Origin: Nitrospirota bacterium
Lineage (GTDB): Bacteria; Nitrospirota; Thermodesulfovibrionia; JACRGW01
Direction of reading: 5' to 3'
DNA length: 10,967 nucleotides
Assembly (NCBI GenBank): GCA_016212195.1
Contig: JACRGW010000128.1
Coordinates: 1-10,967, forward strand
The position numbers were made by a program, and so were the translations under genes. A model generated the notes under the pieces. The model was not told the DNA's origin. It was given only the letters and a program-made list of their open reading frames with translations, and made no database searches. Positions 1 through 5,494 of this stretch are shown here, in pieces. Numbering within the stretch: the first letter of the stretch is position 1; every line of letters starts with the position of its first letter.

Positions 1-983
1 CTATATTCCCCCTCGGGATGCTTGCGTATGCACACCGCTTGGGTAATAGTCCCTTAGTTCTTGGGCTCGGTGTATTCGCACAGGGTGGAATGGGTGCAGA
101 GTTTACAAACCTTACTACAGCCTTCGGGACAAAGGATACTACCTATTCAAATGTTATGTATGCCAAGGTTACACCCACTTTAGCCTATCAGGTATCAGAC
201 CTGGTCTCCTTGGGTCTTGCCCTGAATGCCGGATATTCAGCATTTGAGTTCAAGTTTTTCCCTGATACATCAGCTGCAGCAGCAGGTTTTTACGGAATGG
301 ATATGAAGGACGCCTCTTCCTTCAGCTATGGGGCGAAAGTCGGCGTTATGTTTAACCCAAGTAATATGGTTAGCCTTGGAGTCGTATATACTACTGAGGC
401 AACGCTCGACCCGAAAGATGGTAATATAACATTAAATATGACTAGCGCAGGTCTCGGCAAGGTGAAATACAAGGCAAATGTCAAGGAATTTAAATGGCCA
501 CAGCAATTAGGTTTTGGTTTAGGAATAAGACCTGGCAAAAAGCTCCTCATTGGTGCTGACCTCACATGGGTTGACTGGAGTAGTGCGATGGATGTAGTGA
601 CAATAAAGGCATCCAGTCCGGATAGTACTATGGCTCCATCATCCATAGATATTCCCTTCAAGATGAAGTGGAAAGACCAATGGGTATTTGCCTTGGGTGC
701 TGCCTATAAGGCTACTGACAATCTGACAGTAAGGACAGGATACAATTATGGAAAGAACCCTATTCCTGCAGAAAATCTCAGCCCACTCTTCCCTGCGATT
801 GTTGAGCATCATTTAACTTTTGGTCTTGGTTATAATTTTGGAAACTGGAGGATTGACGGTGCCTGGGAACATGCACTCAACAAGAAGGTTACCTATACTA
901 ATACACTTGCACCCTTCGGAACTGATGCTGTAGAGGGGCATAACCAGAATACCATCCACCTCTATGCAACATATACATTCTAA
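1..983 (+). CDS. OmpP1/FadL/TodX-family outer-membrane transport protein (5' end missing)
   Basis: Partial gene: the frame is open to the left edge (first whole codon at 3), so the N-terminus and signal peptide lie outside the window and the ATG at 18 is internal. About 327 residues remain, against roughly 400-450 usual for the family. FadL-type barrels carry long-chain fatty acids, hydrocarbons or other hydrophobic compounds across the outer membrane. The visible sequence has the alternating hydrophobic and glycine-rich beta-strand pattern, for example LGFGLGIRPGKKLLIGADLTW and FALGAAYKATDNLTVRTGYNYG (quoted in part), then the family-typical PLFPAIVEHHLTFGLGYNF stretch. It ends in ATYTF, an aromatic C-terminal residue as expected for BAM-dependent barrels. 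An intrinsic terminator follows 40 bases downstream. The family call is firm; the substrate cannot be read from the sequence. Confidence 0.88.
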   Translation, partial: IFPLGMLAYAHRLGNSPLVLGLGVFAQGGMGAEFTNLTTAFGTKDTTYSNVMYAKVTPTLAYQVSDLVSLGLALNAGYSAFEFKFFPDTSAAAAGFYGMDMKDASSFSYGAKVGVMFNPSNMVSLGVVYTTEATLDPKDGNITLNMTSAGLGKVKYKANVKEFKWPQQLGFGLGIRPGKKLLIGADLTWVDWSSAMDVVTIKASSPDSTMAPSSIDIPFKMKWKDQWVFALGAAYKATDNLTVRTGYNYGKNPIPAENLSPLFPAIVEHHLTFGLGYNFGNWRIDGAWEHALNKKVTYTNTLAPFGTDAVEGHNQNTIHLYATYTF

Positions 984-1022
984 ATACCAATTATAGAAGA
1001 GGTTGCCGAACCTTCATCTCTT

Positions 1023-1050
1023 GGGCGGAGCCAAAAGGCTCCGCCCTTTT
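1023..1050 (+). terminator. Rho-independent terminator of the FadL-type gene
   Basis: A perfect 10-bp G+C-rich stem (GGGCGGAGCC, 1023-1032, with GGCTCCGCCC, 1037-1046) closes an AAAA loop and runs straight into TTTT (1047-1050). It lies 40 bases after the stop codon and ends the upstream transcription unit before the dprA promoter. Confidence 0.93.
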
Positions 1051-1114
1051 AGTTTGAAAGAGTAACAATACCTTAAATCCCATAATCCATCTAAATAATA
1101 AAATTAAAAAAGTC

Positions 1115-1142
1115 TTGACTAATGGTCTTTTTATTATGTAAT
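1115..1142 (+). promoter_or_regulatory. Putative sigma-70 promoter of dprA-topA
   Basis: A -35 box TTGACT (1115-1120) and a -10 box TGTAAT (1137-1142) are separated by 16 bases; each matches consensus at five of six positions. The dprA ATG follows only 11 bases after the -10 box, so transcription would start about 4-5 bases before the start codon. The surrounding DNA is A+T-rich and the upstream terminator isolates this unit. Confidence 0.6.
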
Positions 1143-1153
1143 CTTTTTTTCCA

Positions 1154-2242
1154 ATGACAGATATAGATGATCTTAAATACTGGTTGGCTTTAAATCATGT
1201 CCCCGGTATCGGTAAGGTTTTATATAAGAGACTTATAGACCATTTTAAATCACCTGTAAAAGTTTTCTCCTCTACAATGAAAGAACTTAAAAGTATTGAA
1301 GGTATTGGTGAGAGGCTTGCAAAGGATATCCTGACGGCTGACTGGAAAGAGAAGGTTGATATAGAACTTTCCCGGATAGAGAAAGAGAAGGTCAAGGTCA
1401 TAACCCTTTTAGATGAACTCTATCCTGATAACCTGAAAAAGATCTATGACCCTCCTCCTTTTCTTTATATAATGGGAGAGATCAGGAAAGAAGACAACAG
1501 GGCAATCGCCATAGTGGGATCAAGAAAGGCAACAACCTACGGAAGGCTGATGACAGAAAGGCTCAGTAAGGACTTAGTCTCACACGGTATTACAGTCGTG
1601 AGTGGAATGGCAAGGGGAATAGATACATTCTCTCACCAGGGAGCGCTTTCAGCAGGAGGAAGGACTATTGCGGTCTTGGGTTGTGGTATAGATATCATTT
1701 ATCCGTCAGAGAATAGGTCGTTAAGGGATAAGATCATAGAATCAGGGGCAGTGCTTACAGAGTTCCCTTTCTCAACACCTCCTGAAGGTGTTAATTTCCC
1801 TTCAAGGAACCGTATAATAAGCGGGCTCTCTCTTGGTGTTGTGATTATTGAGGCAACCTCTGACAGCGGTTCACTCATCACTGCCTCTAATGCATTAGAT
1901 CAGGGAAGGGAGGTTTTTGCTGTCCCTGGCAACATAACTTCAAAGCTCAGTCAGGGTACAAACAAACTCATAAAGAGGGGTGCAAAACTTGTTGAGGATG
2001 CCGATGATATAATTGAAGAGATTCTTCCGCAGATAGAGAGGAAAAAGAAAGATAAAACCATGCCAGTATTAACATCAGAGGAAGAGGTCATTTACAAACT
2101 TCTCTCTGATGAGCCAAAACATATAGATATAATCAGCAGGGAAGGCCGTTTAACTTCCAATAAAGCACTCAGTCTTCTCCTTGAGATGGAGATAAAGGGA
2201 GTTATCAGGCAGCTTCCTGGAAAGAGTTTCGTGGCGACATAA
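1154..2242 (+). CDS. dprA: DNA-processing protein DprA (Smf)
   Basis: DprA binds incoming single-stranded DNA in the cytoplasm and loads RecA on it during natural transformation; it is also kept in many species not known to be competent. The 362 residues fit the family. Residues 15-60 hold a helix-hairpin-helix-like segment (VPGIGK, SIEGIGER). A Rossmann-like core spans about 115-290, with the family motifs IVGSR (120-124), SGMARGID (150-157), FPSRNRIISGLS (215-226), SDSGSLITA (236-244), VPGN (257-260) and GTNKLI (268-273). A C-terminal winged-helix segment (about 307-358) follows. The start is fixed by an in-frame TAA at 1139-1141; there is no Shine-Dalgarno sequence before the ATG, only a T-run. 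topA begins one base after the stop, so the two are co-transcribed. Identification is secure. Confidence 0.97.
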   Translation: MTDIDDLKYWLALNHVPGIGKVLYKRLIDHFKSPVKVFSSTMKELKSIEGIGERLAKDILTADWKEKVDIELSRIEKEKVKVITLLDELYPDNLKKIYDPPPFLYIMGEIRKEDNRAIAIVGSRKATTYGRLMTERLSKDLVSHGITVVSGMARGIDTFSHQGALSAGGRTIAVLGCGIDIIYPSENRSLRDKIIESGAVLTEFPFSTPPEGVNFPSRNRIISGLSLGVVIIEATSDSGSLITASNALDQGREVFAVPGNITSKLSQGTNKLIKRGAKLVEDADDIIEEILPQIERKKKDKTMPVLTSEEEVIYKLLSDEPKHIDIISREGRLTSNKALSLLLEMEIKGVIRQLPGKSFVAT

Positions 2243-2243
2243 T

Positions 2244-4481
2244 ATGAAATCCTTAGTCGTAGTAGAATCGCCTGCAAAGGCAAGAACAATTAATAAGTTC
2301 CTTGGTAAAGCCTTTACCGTTAAGGCCTCTATAGGGCATGTTAAAGACCTCCCGAGAAAGGAATTAGGGGTTGATGTAGAAAAGAATTTTCGGCCGAAAT
2401 ATGTGACGATCCAGGGAAAGGGGAAAATATTAGGAGAGATAAAGAAGGCCGCTAAAGAAGCGGAATATGTTTATCTCGGTCAGGACCCTGACCGTGAAGG
2501 AGAGGCCATTGCATGGCATATCGCTGAAGAACTAAATAGCAATAACGATAAGGTCTATCGTGTCCTTTTTAATGAGATCACCCAGAAGGCTGTCTTAGAG
2601 GCCATAAAGAATCCACTCAGGATAGACCATAACAAGGTAGATGCCCAGCAGGCAAGGAGGATAATGGACAGGCTTGTGGGTTATCTCATAAGCCCCCTAT
2701 TATGGAAAAAGGTTAAGAGGGGTCTTAGTGCCGGAAGGGTTCAGTCCGTTGCAGTCAGACTCGTTGTTGAAAGAGAAAGAGATATAAAGGCATTCATCCC
2801 TCAGGAATTCTGGTCTTTAACAGCACACCTTGAAGCTAAAAACCCGCCTCCCTTCTTAGCCAAACTCAGGGAAGAGGATGGTAAGAAGATCGAACTGAAA
2901 AACAAAAAAGAGACAGACAGAGTCCTAAAGACCCTTAAAGGTGAGACCTTTACTGTAAAGTCAATAGAAAAGAAAGAAAAGAAGAGATACCCCGTTCCTC
3001 CTTTCATAACGAGTACACTTCAGCAAGAGGCAGTAAGAAAACTCAGATTCCCTGCAAAGAAGACTATGTTTTTAGCACAGCAACTTTATGAGGGCCTTGA
3101 TATCGGACCTGAAGGAACGCTCGGTCTTATAACCTATATGAGGACAGATTCAGTAAGGGTATCAAAAGACGCGCAGGAAGAGGCAAGGAATTATATATCA
3201 AAGAGATTTGGTAACGAATATCTTCCGCCAAAGCCCCCGTCATACAAGAGCCGTAAAGGTGCACAGGAGGCACACGAGGCCATTAGGCCAACATCGACCT
3301 TAAGGGAACCTGATAGGTTCAAGGGCCACCTTACAAAAGAACAATTGAGCCTCTACAGACTTATATGGAATCGTTTTGTAGCAAGCCAGATGAACCCTGC
3401 AGTCCTTGATCAGACAACAGTTGATATAAAGGCAGGTGTATTTACTTTCAGGGCAACAGGTTCTATCTTAAAATTTTCTGGCTTTACTGTCCTTTATATT
3501 GAAGGAAGAGACGAAGATGTCCAGGAAGAGGAGAGACCGATTCCAGAACTCGGGATCGGAGAAAACCTTCATCTTACAAGACTTGAGCCAAAACAACATT
3601 TCACCCAGCCTCCACCGAGATATACCGAAGCAACCCTTGTGAAGGAACTTGAGGAGAAAGGGATCGGACGTCCCAGCACTTATGCTTCGATACTCTCGAC
3701 CATTCAGGAAAGGGATTATGCGAAAAAGGTGGAAGGTAAGTTTCACCCAACAGACCTCGGACTCCTTGTAAACGACCTCCTCGTTGACAACTTCCCTGAC
3801 CTCCTCGACCTACAGTTCACCGCAAGAATGGAAGAGGAGCTTGACAGGATAGAAGACGGAGGACTTAAATGGATTCAGGCATTAAGAGATTTCTACGGCC
3901 CTTTTCATACCGATCTTGAGCAGGCAAAGAAGCGTATGAGGGATGTAAAGACCAAGGGAATTCCTACCGATACCGAAATACTCTGTGAAAAATGTGGGAA
4001 AAGGATGGTAATCAAATGGGGAAGGAATGGTCAATTCCTCGCCTGTTCAGGTTACCCTGAATGCAAGAATACAAAACCTTTAAAAGAAGATGAATCAAGT
4101 TTAAGTAGCCAGGAATCAGAAGAAAGATGCGAAAAGTGTGATTCTCCGATGGTTATTAAAACCAGTAAATATGGAAAGTTCCTTGCCTGTAGCAGATACC
4201 CGGAATGTAAGACAACAAAGCCTTTAAGCACAGGGGTCTCATGTCCGGAGAAAGGTTGTACAGGTACCATTATAGAAAGAAGGACTAAAAAGGGAAAAGT
4301 CTTTTATAGCTGCAGCCAATATCCGAAATGTAAATTCGCCCTCTGGGATAAGCCGGTTCCTAAGAAATGTCCTCAATGCGGAGCACCTTTCTTAGTTGAG
4401 AAGAAAGAAAAACTCCTCTGTATAAAGAAGGAATGTGGTTACAAAGAAGAAAGAGCATCATCATTAGTTACAGCAGATTAA
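2244..4481 (+). CDS. topA: DNA topoisomerase I (type IA)
   Basis: This enzyme relaxes negative supercoils by a single-strand break with a covalent 5'-phosphotyrosine intermediate. Across 745 residues, the TOPRIM domain comes first, with the catalytic E8 in VVESPAK and the metal-binding D81, D83 and E85 in DPDREGE. The family motifs VDAQQARRIMDRLVGY (132-147) and LSAGRVQSVAVRLV (161-174) follow. The active-site tyrosine is Y298 in GLITYMRTDS. The C-terminus carries four successive Cys4 zinc-ribbon units: C581/C584/C601/C607, C629/C632/C649/C655, C667/C672/C690/C696 and C709/C712/C726/C731. All key residues are present. The ATG lies one base after the dprA stop with only weak ribosome-binding sequence nearby, which suggests translational coupling. 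dprA-topA is a common bacterial pairing. No clear U-run terminator follows, but a twin-hairpin element begins 8 bases after the stop. Confidence 0.98.
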   Translation: MKSLVVVESPAKARTINKFLGKAFTVKASIGHVKDLPRKELGVDVEKNFRPKYVTIQGKGKILGEIKKAAKEAEYVYLGQDPDREGEAIAWHIAEELNSNNDKVYRVLFNEITQKAVLEAIKNPLRIDHNKVDAQQARRIMDRLVGYLISPLLWKKVKRGLSAGRVQSVAVRLVVERERDIKAFIPQEFWSLTAHLEAKNPPPFLAKLREEDGKKIELKNKKETDRVLKTLKGETFTVKSIEKKEKKRYPVPPFITSTLQQEAVRKLRFPAKKTMFLAQQLYEGLDIGPEGTLGLITYMRTDSVRVSKDAQEEARNYISKRFGNEYLPPKPPSYKSRKGAQEAHEAIRPTSTLREPDRFKGHLTKEQLSLYRLIWNRFVASQMNPAVLDQTTVDIKAGVFTFRATGSILKFSGFTVLYIEGRDEDVQEEERPIPELGIGENLHLTRLEPKQHFTQPPPRYTEATLVKELEEKGIGRPSTYASILSTIQERDYAKKVEGKFHPTDLGLLVNDLLVDNFPDLLDLQFTARMEEELDRIEDGGLKWIQALRDFYGPFHTDLEQAKKRMRDVKTKGIPTDTEILCEKCGKRMVIKWGRNGQFLACSGYPECKNTKPLKEDESSLSSQESEERCEKCDSPMVIKTSKYGKFLACSRYPECKTTKPLSTGVSCPEKGCTGTIIERRTKKGKVFYSCSQYPKCKFALWDKPVPKKCPQCGAPFLVEKKEKLLCIKKECGYKEERASSLVTAD

Positions 4482-4488
4482 GAAGTGA

Positions 4489-4594
4489 ACCCCGCTCCAC
4501 GGCTTTACAGCCGTGGTATCAGGATAATTACCCTTCGGGAAATTTCGCATATTCCTCCACGGGTTTACACCCATGGCTTCCTGTTGAGCGGGGT
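4489..4594. repeat. Twin-hairpin REP/MITE-like element closed by an inverted repeat
   Basis: An outer inverted repeat, ACCCCGCT (4489-4496) and AGCGGGGT (4587-4594), encloses two similar hairpins exactly 60 bases apart. Hairpin 1 (4497-4516) is CCACGGCT-TTAC-AGCCGTGG, a perfect 8-bp stem. Hairpin 2 (4557-4576) is CCACGGGT-TTAC-ACCCATGG, with one C/A mismatch. The pair C4503-G4510 becomes G4563-C4570 in the second copy, a compensatory change that keeps the stem. It sits between the convergent topA and lipoprotein genes. Such hairpins recall REP sequences or the subterminal hairpins of IS200/IS605-type elements; no transposase is present, so the origin is inferred. It may also stop transcription from both sides. 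Confidence 0.7.
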
Positions 4595-4629
4595 GAATGG
4601 TGAACCGTAAACGGTGAACGGTGAACAGT
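4595..4629. repeat. Degenerate 7-bp tandem repeat, five units
   Basis: Five consecutive heptamers fill the space between the twin-hairpin element and the lipoprotein stop codon: GAATGGT, GAACCGT, AAACGGT, GAACGGT and GAACAGT (consensus GAACGGT). The array abuts the last base of the hairpin element at 4594 and ends one base before the lipoprotein stop codon. Confidence 0.8.
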
Positions 4630-4630
4630 A

Positions 4631-5086
4631 CTATTCCCCGGATATCACGAATGGGCTGTCACCATCGATCCTTATAATCTTAAACCCATCTTCTTCTTTA
4701 AAGGTAAAGAGACCATTTCCCAGGTCCCTCACCTCCTTTCCGGTTGGATCATGCCATTTCCCTTCCCAGTGCACTGAAAGCTGGTAAGAATCTTCCCTGA
4801 CCCTTGCCCACCTGGGGGTCAGATTCAGGGATATCTTCTCGTAAGTATCGAAATCCCTCTTAATCCTTTCCTTAAAATCTTCATGGATAGAAGAGGATGT
4901 AGAGATGTAGAGCATAAAAGATTTATTATCCTTAGTTACGTAAGCCTTATTAAGGTTTGAGACTATTTCTATTAAACCCTTCACCTTTAGGGATTCCTCA
5001 CTGGGGGGTCTCACAGCTGCCTTGGATGAACATCCTGAGATAAGGATAAGGGCTAAGATTATAGTCTTTAGTTTCACCTTCTTCAT
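4631..5086 (-). CDS. Small predicted lipoprotein with an NTF2/SnoaL-like body
   Basis: A 151-residue protein of unknown function. The N-terminus is a lipoprotein signal: basic MKKVKLK, a hydrophobic stretch (8-16) and the lipobox ISGC with the acylated Cys at 19. The next residues are Ser-Ser, not Asp, which in enterobacterial sorting rules would favour the outer membrane. The mature part (about 35-148) has a long amphipathic helix (LIEIVSNLNKAYVTKDNKSF) followed by beta-rich sequence with WEGKWHDPTG and the closing GDSPFVISGE. This arrangement resembles small NTF2-like domains; that fold call is inference. The start is supported by a purine-rich GGAAAGGG just upstream on the minus strand. 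A TTGACA lies on the minus strand at 5121-5116, but 17 bases further on there is only a poor -10 (TAGGAA). The gene converges on topA and diverges from the DUF3553-like gene. Confidence 0.75.
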   Translation of the reverse strand: MKKVKLKTIILALILISGCSSKAAVRPPSEESLKVKGLIEIVSNLNKAYVTKDNKSFMLYISTSSSIHEDFKERIKRDFDTYEKISLNLTPRWARVREDSYQLSVHWEGKWHDPTGKEVRDLGNGLFTFKEEDGFKIIRIDGDSPFVISGE

Positions 5087-5156
5087 AGCCCTTTCCTACC
5101 ATTTTTCTTATGAGGTGTCAAGAGGAATAATCCGTAACAATGGTACAATGGTTCAA

Positions 5157-5185
5157 TTGACATATAAGACTTTAGCAGTTATAAT
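5157..5185 (+). promoter_or_regulatory. Perfect-consensus sigma-70 promoter
   Basis: TTGACA (5157-5162), a 17-base spacer and TATAAT (5180-5185): both hexamers and the spacing match the consensus exactly. Transcription should start near 5191-5192, leaving an A+T-rich leader of about 75 bases before the TTG start at 5267. The leader contains a six-codon reading frame (ATG at 5198, encoding MNQRRH) without a ribosome-binding site. Confidence 0.85.
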
Positions 5186-5252
5186 TATTTTTAGATAATG
5201 AATCAAAGAAGACATTGAAAAAAATTTTTAAAGCCAAAGATCAGAAGGAAAT

Positions 5253-5259
5253 GGAAGGA
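5253..5259 (+). promoter_or_regulatory. Ribosome-binding site that fixes the TTG start of the DUF3553-like gene
   Basis: GGAAGGA lies seven bases before TTG 5267. An in-frame TGA at 5261-5263 excludes any start further upstream, so the TTG is the first possible start in this frame and is well placed. Confidence 0.7.
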
Positions 5260-5266
5260 TTGAAGA

Positions 5267-5488
5267 TTGAATCAAAACAGGACTTACCTGAGACTCGGTG
5301 ACAGTGTCGCCCACATGAAATATCCCGAATGGGGTAAAGGAACCGTAATCGAAGAGAAGAACTCGATTTTATCAGGTGGTTTATGCTTCGTAAGGATTGC
5401 CTTTCAGGATGGTGCAGAGAGACTGTTCATTAATGGACTCGATAGCGAGTGTTGTTGTTACTATTTCGGACTCAGGGTCTGTTACTGA
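5267..5488 (+). CDS. Small DUF3553-like protein with a cysteine-rich tail
   Basis: A 73-residue protein starting at TTG. Residues 8-58 (LRLGDSVAHMKYPEWGKG, then TVIEE, VRIAFQDGAERLFI) match the pattern of DUF3553-type small beta-barrels: a GDxVxH opening, a G-x-GTV turn, and a hydrophobic strand followed by a DG-x-(E/K)RL strand. Similar barrels occur alone and at the C-terminus of UvrD/PcrA-type helicases, where they contact protein or nucleic acid; the role of the free form is unknown. The tail (59-73) is unusual, with Cys62-64 in a row plus Cys72 and several aromatics; Cys40 lies in the barrel. The gene has its own perfect-consensus promoter, so strong expression is likely. It converges tail to tail with the minus-strand gene ending at 5495, six bases away. 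The family call is from memory of the pattern, not a search. Confidence 0.72.
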   Translation: MNQNRTYLRLGDSVAHMKYPEWGKGTVIEEKNSILSGGLCFVRIAFQDGAERLFINGLDSECCCYYFGLRVCY

Positions 5489-5494
5489 CTTTTT

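Noticed and set aside
1154..4481. dprA-topA as part of a competence island
   Set aside because: dprA-topA is a widespread housekeeping pairing; no com genes or other uptake genes are in the window.
4489..4629. CRISPR array
   Set aside because: Only two hairpin copies and a 7-bp tandem array; no regular repeat-spacer pattern and no cas genes.
5093..5121. Minus-strand promoter for the lipoprotein (TTGACA at 5121-5116)
   Set aside because: At 17 bases spacing the -10 would be TAGGAA, only three of six matches, and it overlaps the ribosome-binding site.
5198..5218. Six-codon leader peptide (MNQRRH) as an attenuator
   Set aside because: No ribosome-binding site, no amino-acid bias that suggests attenuation and no terminator/antiterminator hairpins in the leader.
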